DNA from: Aliishimia sp039978895
GTDB taxonomy: Bacteria; Pseudomonadota; Alphaproteobacteria; Rhodobacterales; Rhodobacteraceae
Direction of reading: 5' to 3'
Assembly: GCA_039978895.1 (NCBI GenBank)
Contig: JBDWAL010000050.1
Coordinates: 186,001-250,000, forward strand
DNA: 64,000 nucleotides
Under the pieces are notes generated by a model. It made no database searches. It had not been told where the DNA came from and was given only the letters and a program-made list of their open reading frames with translations. Below, piece after piece: positions 36,672-45,499 of the stretch (position 1 is its first letter; each line of letters begins with the position of its first letter). The position numbers and the translations under genes were made by a program.

Positions 36672-37684
36672 CTTGTGACAACCGGAATGCAGTCTGATCC
36701 TTCCGCCACAAGAGCCGAACAGAAGCGGCGTGCCGCAGACAAGTCCGCAAAACCCATTGCGCGCAAGCGGAAGAATGTGCGCCCACCTGATGTCGCTTCT
36801 TGAACGATCTGTTGTTTGCCCACCATCAAGTCAGAGAACCGGGCGGAAAATTTCGCCCATTCGACTTGCGCAACTTCGATGCTGTCATATGCGCCAAGTT
36901 GAACAAGGCGTGTGCCGGCAGTAAGATTGTTTGGATCAATCGTCGCGCGCGCCGTCGGAACAACCGCAGCAGGTGCTTCAATGCTCGCTTGTGGTGCGGC
37001 AACGGCAAGACGTGCTGGGCGCAAACGCGGGCGCACAGAAACTTTCACACCGGGCGCGTCGATGAACGCAGAGACCGGAGCACTCAACGCAGTTTGAACC
37101 ACAACCTCAGGCCCACCAGCAATCGGCGCGCTTTCCTCAAGCAATGGTGTCACACCTTCGGTCAAGACAGCCACAAGGTCCTCCACAGAGCCACTTTCAG
37201 CCGCGGCTGCAATGCGCGCGGTATCAATTTCATTTGTGATTTCTGTGGCTTCGTTGTCTGTGGCTTGATCCGCAATCGCCTGTTGCACGATGGCCACGGC
37301 CTCTTCATCAAGCGGCATATCTTCTTCTGTCAAACGCACCGGTTGCGGCGCAAGTATAAGGCGATCCGCTGGGGCGGAAGCACCGCCATCGGCGGCAACT
37401 TCGTTCACGGCTAGGCCTTGGTGTTGGGCCAGATCACCGCCAGGATTTTCGGGGCGAATGCGCATGTCACCTTCAACCGCGCGTACGATTGGAATGCCGG
37501 TTACGTCGCGAACAATGAGCTTGTACCCCCACACTCCAACACCGGCGACCAGCGCAACTGAGGCAATCGCCCCAGCAATGTTGGTGAATTTATTCAGAGG
37601 GTTAACAGCCGAAGCTGATGTATCACTGTAAGTGTCTTGATACAGGGATGCGTCGTCGTGTCCGACGTAGGGTTGGTATGCCAT
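36668..37684 (-). CDS. SPOR-domain cell-division/envelope protein
   Basis: 338 residues. Cytoplasmic N-terminus, one transmembrane segment (about 35-56, IAGAIASVALVAGVGVWGYK), a long Ala/Glu/Val-rich periplasmic linker, and a C-terminal SPOR domain (about 255-335; RLVQLGAYDSIEVAQVEWAK, FFRLRAMGFADLSAARRFC) that binds denuded septal glycans. GAGG ribosome site. It lies between argS and nagZ, as in many Rhodobacteraceae. Confidence 0.88.
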   Translation of the reverse strand: MAYQPYVGHDDASLYQDTYSDTSASAVNPLNKFTNIAGAIASVALVAGVGVWGYKLIVRDVTGIPIVRAVEGDMRIRPENPGGDLAQHQGLAVNEVAADGGASAPADRLILAPQPVRLTEEDMPLDEEAVAIVQQAIADQATDNEATEITNEIDTARIAAAAESGSVEDLVAVLTEGVTPLLEESAPIAGGPEVVVQTALSAPVSAFIDAPGVKVSVRPRLRPARLAVAAPQASIEAPAAVVPTARATIDPNNLTAGTRLVQLGAYDSIEVAQVEWAKFSARFSDLMVGKQQIVQEATSGGRTFFRLRAMGFADLSAARRFCSALVAEGSDCIPVVTR

Positions 37685-37762
37685 GCTCTGCCTCGCTGCC
37701 CAGACGGTCGTGGCGCCGCCTTAATGGGGATAAACTGCTCTGCCCGGCAGCGGTGCGATTTG

Positions 37763-39505
37763 CTAGCGCATCTCTTCTACCGGATCGACACCTAGGATAC
37801 CAAGACCTGTCGAAATTACAACGCTAACTGCCCGAGCAAGAGCGATTTTTGGCAAACTATCGACCTGTGCATCCTGCAAAAAGCGCAAATCTGGCTGATC
37901 ATTGCCCTTATTCCACAATCCGTGGAAGTCCCCGGCGAGATCATAGAGGTAAAACGCAATCCGGTGCGGTTCATGCGCATCCGCGGCCGCTTCGACCAGA
38001 CGTGGCCATTCGGCAAGCTTCCGGATGAGACCCAATTCAGAGACATCGTTGAGCCCTGAGAGGTCCTGCTTGGTCAGAACCGCGTCTGATGCGTCCCAGC
38101 CTGCCTCTGCGGCTTTGCGCAGCACGGAGTTCACACGCGCATGGGCATATTGCACGTAAAACACTGGATTATCACGGCTTTGCTCCATCACCTTGGCAAA
38201 ATCAAAATCCAACGGGGCATCATTTTTGCGGGTCAGCATGTGAAACCGCGTCACGTCCGCGCCAACTTCGTCGACCACATCACGCAGAGTGACAAACGTC
38301 CCTGCCCGCTTTGACATCTTGAACGGTTCGCCGTTTTTATAGAGCTTCACGAGTTGTGTAAGCTTAATATCAAGCGGAACTTTGCCGTCAGACAGCGCGG
38401 AAACAGCGGCTTTCATCCGTTTCACATAGCCACCGTGATCGGCGCCAAAAATATCGATCAGCGCGTCATAGCCACGTTGCACTTTATCAAAGTGATACGC
38501 GATATCGGGTGCGAAATAGGTCCATGCGCCGTCCGACTTCATCACAGGGCGATCCACATCGTCGCCGTGATCTGTGGATTTGAACAAGGTCTGTTTGCGT
38601 GGCTCCCAGTCTTCTGGTTTTTTGCCTTTCGGTGGCTCAAGCACGCCTTCATAGATCAAACCTTTGGCGCGCAAATCCTTCAAAGCCGCTTCAATTTTGT
38701 CCGTACCATAAAGCGACTTTTCGGAATAAAACACATCCATTTCAACGCCTAAGGCCGCAAGGTCCGCCCGGATCAGGTCCATCATTGCCTCGGTGGCATA
38801 TTCGCGAATATCCACGAGCCAGACATCTTCGTCTTGGTTCACGTAAGCATCGCCAACCTTATCCTTGAGCGCGGCACCAACCGGAATTAGATAATCGCCG
38901 GGATAGGTTCCATCCTCAAAGGCGACCTCTTGACCGTGCGCTTCTAGGTAGCGCAGGTAAACTGAGCGCGCGAGCACATCGACCTGAGCGCCGCCATCGT
39001 TGATGTAGTACTCACGGGTGACGTCAAACCCTGCGAAATCCAGCAGTGACGCGAGCGCATCGCCAAAGACGGCCCCGCGCGTGTGTCCAACATGCAAAGG
39101 ACCAGTTGGATTGGCAGACACGTATTCCACATTCACCTTTGCACCTTGGCCCGTATCAGAGCGGCCAAAGCCCAGTCCTGCATCCAGAATTTGTGTGATG
39201 ATCCCCTGCCAAAGCTCTGTAGACAAACGTAAATTCAAGAATCCCGGACCCGCAATTTCCGCAGCTTCAATGCGCGGATCCTTGGCCAATTCTTCGGCCA
39301 AAGCCTGCGCAATATCGCGCGGTTTCATGGCCGCGGGTTTCGCCAAAACCATCGCTGCATTTGTTGCCATGTCGCCATGAGCCGCGTCACGTGGCGGCTC
39401 AACGGTCACGTTTCGTGTCTCTAGTCCTGCGGGCAATGTGCCTGAGGCTTCCAACGCGGTTAAAGCGTCCAAAACGAGGGTCCGAATGTCGGCAAAGAGG
39501 TTCAT
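37763..39505 (-). CDS. argS: Arginyl-tRNA synthetase
   Basis: 580 residues from ATG 39505 with CAGGA upstream. Class I synthetase: HIGH-type motif GPLHVGHTRGAVFGD, KMSKS-type motif FKMSKRAGTFVTL, and the anticodon-binding DALR domain ending LGILGVDPVEEMR. Length matches family. First gene of the argS-SPOR-nagZ-scpA-scpB run. Confidence 0.97.
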   Translation of the reverse strand: MNLFADIRTLVLDALTALEASGTLPAGLETRNVTVEPPRDAAHGDMATNAAMVLAKPAAMKPRDIAQALAEELAKDPRIEAAEIAGPGFLNLRLSTELWQGIITQILDAGLGFGRSDTGQGAKVNVEYVSANPTGPLHVGHTRGAVFGDALASLLDFAGFDVTREYYINDGGAQVDVLARSVYLRYLEAHGQEVAFEDGTYPGDYLIPVGAALKDKVGDAYVNQDEDVWLVDIREYATEAMMDLIRADLAALGVEMDVFYSEKSLYGTDKIEAALKDLRAKGLIYEGVLEPPKGKKPEDWEPRKQTLFKSTDHGDDVDRPVMKSDGAWTYFAPDIAYHFDKVQRGYDALIDIFGADHGGYVKRMKAAVSALSDGKVPLDIKLTQLVKLYKNGEPFKMSKRAGTFVTLRDVVDEVGADVTRFHMLTRKNDAPLDFDFAKVMEQSRDNPVFYVQYAHARVNSVLRKAAEAGWDASDAVLTKQDLSGLNDVSELGLIRKLAEWPRLVEAAADAHEPHRIAFYLYDLAGDFHGLWNKGNDQPDLRFLQDAQVDSLPKIALARAVSVVISTGLGILGVDPVEEMR

Positions 39506-39701
39506 AGCATGCGTCCTGATAGGTGTTATGCGGGGTTTAACAGGATGCGGGCTTAGGTCAACGGGGCGCAAAAGCGCGCAGCGCCCCCGGTTTGTTCACC
39601 CCACCGTACGCTGGGTGCGTACGTTGCTGCTTTGTTTCGCCAAGTGTTGCGTCGATCCCTGTTTGTTCGCGTGGCACCGAACGGTCCTTGTTTGTTCCGT
39701 T
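39506..39701 (-). other. argS upstream region with three GTTTGTTC repeats
   Basis: Copies of the octamer GTTTGTTC at 39590-39597, 39661-39668 and 39690-39697, plus a similar CTTTGTTTC in between, lie upstream of argS. They could be regulator sites. No RNA gene was recognised. Confidence 0.35.
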
Positions 39702-40892
39702 TCAGTCCCGTGTGGTCAGAAAGTCACGCGGTATGTTGCCGAATAGGCGCGCATGTTCTTGCAGCGCAAACCGGTCCGTCATCCCCGCAATATAGTCTGA
39801 CACGATGCGCGCAATTTGGGTGGGCTGGCCACGCGCAGCATCGATATCAGCCGCCCAATGATCAGGCATCAAATCGGGTTGATCCAAAAACAACGCAAAC
39901 AGCTTTTCGACCACGACTGTGACCTCTGCACGTTTCAACATCACGGAAGGGGCGCGGTACATGTGGGTAAACAGAAATGTGCGAATCTCTTTGAGCTCTG
40001 CCCAAAGCGCGTCGGAAAACTGAATCACCGGTCGCCCCAGCATGCGGATATCTTCAACCGACCCCGCCCCGCTGCGGTCCAAGTTTGCGCGCGATGTGTC
40101 GATCACATCGGACACCATAACGCCAAAGACGCGACGTAGCGCTTCATGACGGCGACGGTAATTGTCAAGGTTTGGGTATTTTGCGTCCACCTCGCCAAAT
40201 GCCTCATCAACGAGGGGCAAGCCGACGATGTCATCATCGGTGAACAAGCCCGCACGCAACCCATCATGCAGGTCATGATTGTTATAAGCGATGTCATCCG
40301 CCAGTGCCGCAACTTGAGCTTCGGCGCTGGCATGGGTGTGCAATTCCAGATCATGCGCCGCGTCGTACTCCGCCAAAGCATAGGGCAAATCACCTGTGAC
40401 CGGGCCGTTATGTTTGGCGATACCTTCGAGGCACTCCCAAGTTAGGTTAAGGCCATCAAAATCAGCGTAATGGCGTTCAAGCTGTGTCACGATTTTCACG
40501 GCTTGGGCGTTGTGATCAAAACCGCCATGCGGGGCCATCAATGTGTGCAGCGCGTCTTCGCCCGTATGTCCAAAGGGTGTGTGGCCAAGATCATGCGCCA
40601 AGGCGATAGCCTCGGTTAGTTCTTCGTTCAGACCCAACGCGCCCGAAATCGTGCGCGCCACTTGGGCCACTTCGATCGTATGGGTTAGTCGGGTGCGATA
40701 CGCATCGCCTTCATGTTCAACAAACACCTGCGTTTTGTGTTTGAGACGACGAAAGGCGCTGGCGTGAATAATGCGGTCACGGTCGCGCTGAAAACACGAG
40801 CGATGCACACTTTCTTCTTCGCCAAATCGGCGCCCCCTTGCACGAGCTGGGTCTGAGGCGAACGGTGCAGGGGCAGAACGGGTAAAACTCAA
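39702..40892 (-). CDS. dgt: Deoxyguanosinetriphosphate triphosphohydrolase-like protein
   Basis: About 396 residues. This HD-domain dNTP triphosphohydrolase cleaves dNTP to deoxynucleoside and triphosphate. The HD residues are in THTIEVAQVART and AHDLGHTPFGHTGED; metal site His-Asp and the later DDIAYNNHD are intact. The start is probably TTG 40892 with AAGGA 9 nt upstream, giving the family-typical LSFTRSAPAPFASDPARARG; an ATG at 40958 would add 22 residues. Divergent from the Fe-S carrier gene. Confidence 0.93.
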   Translation of the reverse strand: MSFTRSAPAPFASDPARARGRRFGEEESVHRSCFQRDRDRIIHASAFRRLKHKTQVFVEHEGDAYRTRLTHTIEVAQVARTISGALGLNEELTEAIALAHDLGHTPFGHTGEDALHTLMAPHGGFDHNAQAVKIVTQLERHYADFDGLNLTWECLEGIAKHNGPVTGDLPYALAEYDAAHDLELHTHASAEAQVAALADDIAYNNHDLHDGLRAGLFTDDDIVGLPLVDEAFGEVDAKYPNLDNYRRRHEALRRVFGVMVSDVIDTSRANLDRSGAGSVEDIRMLGRPVIQFSDALWAELKEIRTFLFTHMYRAPSVMLKRAEVTVVVEKLFALFLDQPDLMPDHWAADIDAARGQPTQIARIVSDYIAGMTDRFALQEHARLFGNIPRDFLTTRD

Positions 40893-40982
40893 GACGGGAT
40901 ATCCTTGTCGCGCGGCGATGTCGTTTCTATATTGTACGCAACGCGGTATGAAAACCATGTCGCTGCCGCAAGGACTGCATAT

Positions 40983-41306
40983 ATGAACCTTCCTCCTAAA
41001 GTGACCCCCCGTGCCTTTGATCGCCTTGCCGAAATCGGTGCCGCCGATCAGGGTCAAGCCTTGCGTATCGCGGTCGAGGGCGGCGGATGTTCGGGATTTC
41101 AGTATGAAATTGCCTTGGACACCGTAAAAGACGACGATCTGGTTTTGGAAAGCAACGGGCAGAAAGTGCTAATCGACGAGGTATCTTTGCCGTTTTTATC
41201 CGGGGCGACCATCGATTTTTCCGAAGAGCTCATCGGCGCGCGGTTCGTCATCGACAATCCGAACGCATCGTCATCTTGTGGATGCGGCACATCCTTTTCG
41301 ATGTGA
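40983..41306 (+). CDS. erpA: A-type iron-sulfur cluster carrier (ErpA/IscA family)
   Basis: 107 residues. The three cluster-ligating cysteines are present: GGGCSGFQYE and the C-terminal SSCGCGTSF. It delivers Fe-S clusters to apo-enzymes. ErpA or a related A-type carrier; motif content alone does not separate them. It is next to dgt (divergent) and convergent with the unknown operon at 41308-42880, with no gap. Confidence 0.9.
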   Translation: MNLPPKVTPRAFDRLAEIGAADQGQALRIAVEGGGCSGFQYEIALDTVKDDDLVLESNGQKVLIDEVSLPFLSGATIDFSEELIGARFVIDNPNASSSCGCGTSFSM

Positions 41307-41307
41307 C

Positions 41308-42408
41308 CTAAGGCTGCGTCGCGCGCGCAAACACCTGATAAAACGAGCCAAACTGTTCGCTGCTGGTTTCGGCGGCTTCAAGCACACTGAGTTCAGTGTC
41401 ATCAAGCCGGGACATCAAATGCTGTTTGGCCACGCCCCAATCATCGCCCGACATATCGCTCAGCGCGCGGCTCATCTGTTGCAACGGGCGAACTTGCGGG
41501 GGCGCGATATCAAGGCGTGCACAGCCACCCGACAAAATCAGCGGCATCACGCGTTGACCACCAAGGCCCGCCAACCACGTACTGACAAAATACGCATGAT
41601 AGGAATCATCCGCGAGCGCATAGCCCGGTTCAAGGTCCAAAGGTTGCGCGCTTGCTGTGCGCAATGCGCCCATCACTGCTGTTTCCCAGATCGCACTCGG
41701 CTGTTGACCTGCATATCGAAGCGCAATGCAAACTTCGGCCAAAAGATCATAGTTTTGATCAAGATACGCCAGCAATCCCGTGAATGTCAGGCTTTGCACA
41801 GCGTCAGCGGACAAGCTCGGATCACAGCGGCCATATTCGGATAAGTAGAACACGATATGTGTCAACTCGTATGCGGCCTTGCGGTTTGGGACCGCGAAAG
41901 TTGCCGTGCGGTCGATGAACCTGTGCAACCGGGCCGTCAAAGCTGGATCATCGGTTGCCATGTCACGGCGCGCCAACAGGCGGCGTGCTTCGGCCCGTTG
42001 CAGATCGGACAATTCAGCACCCGGCAAGTCTTGATCGCGGACCCATTCGCACATTTGTGCACCACGGCCCAAGGACAGGCCAAGGTCTTCTAAATCAAGC
42101 GCAATTGACAAAATGAAACGGTAATATTGCGGGTAAGCGCCAAGGCGCGCGCTGATTGTGTCATACGTTTCTGCGTAGGCTTCACAGACGCCTTGCGCAT
42201 CAGCTGTGCAATCAGACGCCTCTAGGATATTTAGGAATTCAGCGTTTTCCTTCAGCCAAAACACGTCATTTTCGGACCTGCGGTCTGACACAAACAACCC
42301 CGCATGCCGCGCCAACCGCTCAGAGAGCGGCTGACGATGCTGACGGGCGTTCAGTGCGACAACATTGGTGGGGGTTGAGCCCCCGTTTAGAACACCAAAC
42401 GCCGTCAT
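41308..42408 (-). CDS. Uncharacterised helical protein coupled to the FSSGSAP repeat protein
   Basis: 366 residues from ATG 42408, one base after the stop of the repeat gene (TGATATG), so translation is coupled; a GTG at 42444 would overlap it. Nearly all predicted helix by composition, no signal or membrane segment. Distinct patches: DVFWLKENAEFLNILEAS, CEAYAETYDTI, LDLEDLGLSLGRG, and KAAYELTHIVFYLSEYGRCD with a conserved-looking His after helix. The YELTHIVFYLSEYG stretch recalls helical toroid proteins, but no catalytic motif is certain. From memory it may belong to the uncharacterised DUF6902 family; I could not check. Probable partner or modifier of the repeat protein. Confidence 0.75.
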   Translation of the reverse strand: MTAFGVLNGGSTPTNVVALNARQHRQPLSERLARHAGLFVSDRRSENDVFWLKENAEFLNILEASDCTADAQGVCEAYAETYDTISARLGAYPQYYRFILSIALDLEDLGLSLGRGAQMCEWVRDQDLPGAELSDLQRAEARRLLARRDMATDDPALTARLHRFIDRTATFAVPNRKAAYELTHIVFYLSEYGRCDPSLSADAVQSLTFTGLLAYLDQNYDLLAEVCIALRYAGQQPSAIWETAVMGALRTASAQPLDLEPGYALADDSYHAYFVSTWLAGLGGQRVMPLILSGGCARLDIAPPQVRPLQQMSRALSDMSGDDWGVAKQHLMSRLDDTELSVLEAAETSSEQFGSFYQVFARATQP

Positions 42409-42409
42409 A

Positions 42410-42880
42410 TCAGGACCCCGACGAAAACAGGCCAGTCGCCGCACCCGTGGCAGTGATGCCAGCAGTTGTCGGAGCAGACCCCGATGAAAACGCCCCCGTC
42501 ACAGCCCCATCTTGTGTGCCCCCCAAACGCGGCGCTGATCCAGATGAGAACATCTCAACACCCTCGCCAGCTGCTTGCGTGCAGTTCATCACCGGGGCTG
42601 AGCCGGATGAAAACAATTCGACCAAGTCACCTTCGACCTGTTCGGCACGCGGTGCGGAGCCAGATGAGAACATTTCGACGCCAGCGCCGTCAAATTGGGT
42701 CTGGGATGCACTGGGGGCGGAGCCGGAAGAAAACATCTCAACACCACTACCATCTATGGTAGTATTCATGTTAGGAGCAGAGCCAGACGAGAACATTTCA
42801 ACGCCTTCCCCAGATAAGATGTCTGTTGTTAACACTTTATTAGTAAATTGATTTTGTTGAACTTTACGAAGAGCAGTCAT
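42410..42880 (-). CDS. FSSGSAP-repeat protein, possible multi-core peptide precursor
   Basis: 156 residues. The N-terminal 22 residues (MTALRKVQQNQFTNKVLTTD...) form a leader-like segment. Then FSSGSAP occurs at residues 30, 50, 71, 90, 111 and 131, and a final FSSGS ends the protein at 152-156. Spacing is 19-21 residues. Most units read G-x-G-VEMFSSGSAP, separated by variable spacers; one spacer has a Cys. Ribosome site AGGGGA lies 7 nt upstream; a second strong site, AAGGAGG, lies farther up in the leader with no start codon near it. No signal peptide or membrane segment. The antisense frame is also open but has no ribosome site. Possibly DUF6749 from memory, unverified. Function unknown. 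Confidence 0.8.
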   Translation of the reverse strand: MTALRKVQQNQFTNKVLTTDILSGEGVEMFSSGSAPNMNTTIDGSGVEMFSSGSAPSASQTQFDGAGVEMFSSGSAPRAEQVEGDLVELFSSGSAPVMNCTQAAGEGVEMFSSGSAPRLGGTQDGAVTGAFSSGSAPTTAGITATGAATGLFSSGS

Positions 42881-42983
42881 GTGTTTCCCCTTTAGGATTT
42901 CCGATTTGTACCTCCTTCAGGGTGCACACGCTTAGGGCGAGTAATTAAGATAAAAGTTACTAACAAAAATTTAATTCAAGTGC

Positions 42984-42992
42984 TTATCCACA
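42984..42992 (+). promoter_or_regulatory. DnaA box 1
   Basis: Perfect TTATCCACA, between the repeat-protein operon and xthA, 76 bp from the second box. Confidence 0.45.
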
Positions 42993-43059
42993 TCAAAAAG
43001 CGACCACACTCGATTGGTGGTTGCCAAAAACCTTGTCGGCTCAACTTTAGGCAGAAAAG

Positions 43060-43068
43060 TTATCCACA
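43060..43068 (+). promoter_or_regulatory. DnaA box 2
   Basis: Perfect TTATCCACA, just upstream of a TTATAG that could be the xthA -10 box, so DnaA binding could affect xthA transcription. Confidence 0.45.
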
Positions 43069-43214
43069 GGGCATGTTCGCGTTATAGTCCGCGTGTTTTC
43101 TGGCGATTATTTGGAACATCTCAACAACATTTCACCAAGCCCCCCTCTTGCCCCGCAGCAACGCGGCGGGCTAGATCGCTGTCAAACGCGCAAATCTGCC
43201 TGCAGGAGACGCCT

Positions 43215-43997
43215 ATGCGAATCGCGACTTTCAACATCAACGGCATCAAAGCGCGCATCGCCGCCCTGCCCGAATGGCTTGACGAGGCCCAACCAGACGT
43301 GGCGATTTTGCAAGAAATCAAATCCGTCGATGAGAATTTCCCACGCGAATTGTTCGAAGACCGCGGCTATAACGTGGAAACACACGGGCAAAAGTCGTTC
43401 AACGGGGTCGCAATCTTGTCGAAACTCCCGTTGGAAGACGTCACGCGCGGCCTGCCCGGCGACGACACCGATGAACAAGCCCGCTATATCGAGGCCACAG
43501 TTGTCGGCGAGCACAACGCAATCCGGTTATGCGGGCTATATTTGCCAAACGGAAACCCCTGCCCCGGTCCAAAATACGACTATAAGCTGGCATGGATGGC
43601 GCGACTTGAAGCACGCGCCCGGCATTTTTTGGCCGAAGAAACGCCGTTTCTGATGACTGGGGATTACAACATCATCCCCCAAGACGAGGACGCGCGCCGT
43701 CCCGAAGTTTGGCAAGAAGACGCGCTAGCCCGGCCTGAAAGTCGCGAAGCCTTTCGTCGACTCGTGAACCTAGGTCTGACAGATGCGTTTCGTGCCCGTG
43801 TTCTTGGCCCTGAACATTACAGTTTTTGGGATTATCAAGCCGGTGCGTGGAACCGTGACGATGGGATCAGGATCGATCACTTCTTACTTTGCCCGCAATC
43901 TGCGGATTGGTTGCGGGATGTGGGGATCGACAAGGCGGTACGGGGTAAAGAGAAGCCCTCGGATCATGTGCCTGTTTGGGTTGATCTGGAATTCTAA
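43215..43997 (+). CDS. xthA: Exodeoxyribonuclease III
   Basis: 260 residues from ATG 43215 with CAGGAG upstream; the longer frame has no support. AP endonuclease/3'-5' exonuclease of base-excision repair. Active-site motifs: FNINGIKARIAAL, LQEIKSVDE (metal Glu), GLYLPNGNP, TGDYNIIP (Asp-Asn), RIDHFLL and SDHVPVWVD (catalytic His). Two DnaA boxes precede it and a strong terminator follows. Confidence 0.96.
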   Translation: MRIATFNINGIKARIAALPEWLDEAQPDVAILQEIKSVDENFPRELFEDRGYNVETHGQKSFNGVAILSKLPLEDVTRGLPGDDTDEQARYIEATVVGEHNAIRLCGLYLPNGNPCPGPKYDYKLAWMARLEARARHFLAEETPFLMTGDYNIIPQDEDARRPEVWQEDALARPESREAFRRLVNLGLTDAFRARVLGPEHYSFWDYQAGAWNRDDGIRIDHFLLCPQSADWLRDVGIDKAVRGKEKPSDHVPVWVDLEF

Positions 43998-44000
43998 AAG

Positions 44001-44032
44001 AAAAGGCCGCCTCGAAAGAGACGGCCTTTTTT
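44001..44032. terminator. Bidirectional rho-independent terminator (xthA / bioY)
   Basis: AAAAGGCCG...CGGCCTTTTTT stem with T-runs on both strands, between the convergent xthA and bioY. Confidence 0.9.
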
Positions 44033-44054
44033 AGATGTATATAGTGTCGCGGGT

Positions 44055-44645
44055 TTAGGCGCTGCGGCGTTTCAATGCGTGAAGCGCACCCGTCACAACC
44101 AAAGCAGCGATCACAGATTTCACCACATCACCGATCAAGAACGGTGCCATGAACGATTTCCAGATCACATCTACGGGCAAACCAACCCAGCCAGCGTCCA
44201 AACCAAAGGCGCTTGCAACAGCCATCGGCCAAGCGACACCAGGAATATAAAGAACCGCTGAGGCAACGATGCAGGTCAGCGCCGCACCAAAAACAGTGCG
44301 CGTCAGGCCGCGATCCGCTGCAAACCCTGCGATCCATGCCAAAGCAACAAAGCCAACCAAGAAGCCAGCAGTCGGCCCAAAGAACGCCGCGCCATTCCCC
44401 GCATTGGCAAAAACCGGAAGGCCCAGAGCGCCTTCAGCGAGATACGCCAACACCGTTACAGCGCCCATGCGTGCGCCAAAGCTCAGACCAACGACCAAAA
44501 TCGCCAGTGTTTGCAACGTCATAGGAACTGGAAACATCGGAACGCTGATTTGCGCTGCGATCGCGATAAAGGCCGTAGCGGCCAAAACCAACAAAGCTTG
44601 ACGCGTTAGGCTTGCGTCTCCAAAGGCCATACGTGCGAGTGTCAT
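44055..44645 (-). CDS. bioY: Biotin transporter substrate-binding protein BioY
   Basis: 196 residues from ATG 44645 (MTLARMAFGDASLTRQALLV). Integral membrane S-component of a biotin ECF transporter, about six hydrophobic segments. Family signatures: VPMFPVPMTLQTLAILVVG, YLAEGALGLPVFANAGNG and GPTAGFLVGF. No BioM/BioN is adjacent. The longer upstream frame overlaps the divergent SDR gene and is rejected. Confidence 0.93.
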   Translation of the reverse strand: MTLARMAFGDASLTRQALLVLAATAFIAIAAQISVPMFPVPMTLQTLAILVVGLSFGARMGAVTVLAYLAEGALGLPVFANAGNGAAFFGPTAGFLVGFVALAWIAGFAADRGLTRTVFGAALTCIVASAVLYIPGVAWPMAVASAFGLDAGWVGLPVDVIWKSFMAPFLIGDVVKSVIAALVVTGALHALKRRSA

Positions 44646-44769
44646 TCTGGATTTATCCCTGTAAAATCTACTGTCGCGCCACTTTTGCCGCAGCGCAGCG
44701 AAGAAAGTCAACCGGGAAGCGGCACCTTGCAGCCTTGCACTGACCGCCACAAACTGCCACATCGCGCGC

Positions 44770-45429
44770 ATGATAGAGACAGATACAAAACTGGCCCTGA
44801 TCACGGGTGCATCACGCGGGCTAGGCGCTGCTTTAGCCGAAAGCTTGGCCCCAAACTTTCATGTTATGGCCGTCGGGCGCACCGTTGGCGCCTTAGAGGA
44901 GCTCGATGACAGGATCAAAGCCAAAGGCGGCGCGGCGACCTTAGCCCCGATGGATATCACCGATGCGAACGCGATGGCCACATTATGCCGTGGGATTCAT
45001 GATCGCTGGGGCAAGCTAGACCTCTGGATTCACACGGCTATTCACGCAGCCCCTTTGTCCCCCGCATCAATGCTGGATGCCAAAGACGTCGCGAAATCCT
45101 TTGCCGTCAACACAACCGCTACCGCCACCTTGATCACCTATGTGGCCCCTTTGTTGGGCGAAACAGGGACAGCGGTGTTTATGGATGACGACACGCGCAT
45201 CGGACAAAAGTTCTTTGGCAGCTACGGCGCCTCTAAGGGGGCGCAACTGGCTTTGGCACGCAGCTGGAAGGCTGAAACCCAAAAAACCGGGCCGCGCGTT
45301 GTGATCGCAGACGTCCCAGCCATGCCAACCGCGTTGCGCGCGCGCTTTTTTCCGGGCGAAGATCGCGGCGCGCTCACGGATATTCACGCCGCCGCCGCAC
45401 ATGTGATGTCACAATTGGACCTGCAATAG
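44770..45429 (+). CDS. Short-chain dehydrogenase/reductase
   Basis: 219 residues. TGASRGLGAALA cofactor loop, the catalytic YGASKGAQLAL Tyr-Lys pair. The usual NNAG motif reads HTAIHAA and the usual catalytic Ser lies in a region reading FMDDDTRIG, so substrate handling may differ from classical SDRs; YciK-like by overall pattern. Divergent from bioY and upstream of surE. Substrate unknown. Confidence 0.85.
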   Translation: MIETDTKLALITGASRGLGAALAESLAPNFHVMAVGRTVGALEELDDRIKAKGGAATLAPMDITDANAMATLCRGIHDRWGKLDLWIHTAIHAAPLSPASMLDAKDVAKSFAVNTTATATLITYVAPLLGETGTAVFMDDDTRIGQKFFGSYGASKGAQLALARSWKAETQKTGPRVVIADVPAMPTALRARFFPGEDRGALTDIHAAAAHVMSQLDLQ

Positions 45430-45499
45430 CGGGTCCCGCTTGCCGCCTTAGTCCTGCTCGCCTATCAAGGCGCATCAACAGCAGGACACAGGCGGGCAC

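Larger units (their letters stand above)
42881..43214. other. Intergenic region with two DnaA boxes
   Basis: 334 bp between the divergent repeat-protein gene and xthA. The first 100 bp are AT-rich and probably contain the minus-strand promoter. Two perfect DnaA boxes lie at 42984-42992 and 43060-43068. No gene supported. Confidence 0.5.

Noticed and set aside
42156..42851. Plus-strand ORF opposite the repeat gene, showing its own repeats (GAEPDENISTPSP)
   Set aside because: Its repeats are only the complement of the FSSGSAP repeats. Its first part is antisense to the helical partner gene and no ribosome site is seen, while the minus frame has a good ribosome site and is coupled to the partner.
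44055..44804. Longer N-terminus for bioY
   Set aside because: The extra 53 residues overlap the divergent SDR gene, are basic and unlike BioY; ATG 44645 fits the family start.
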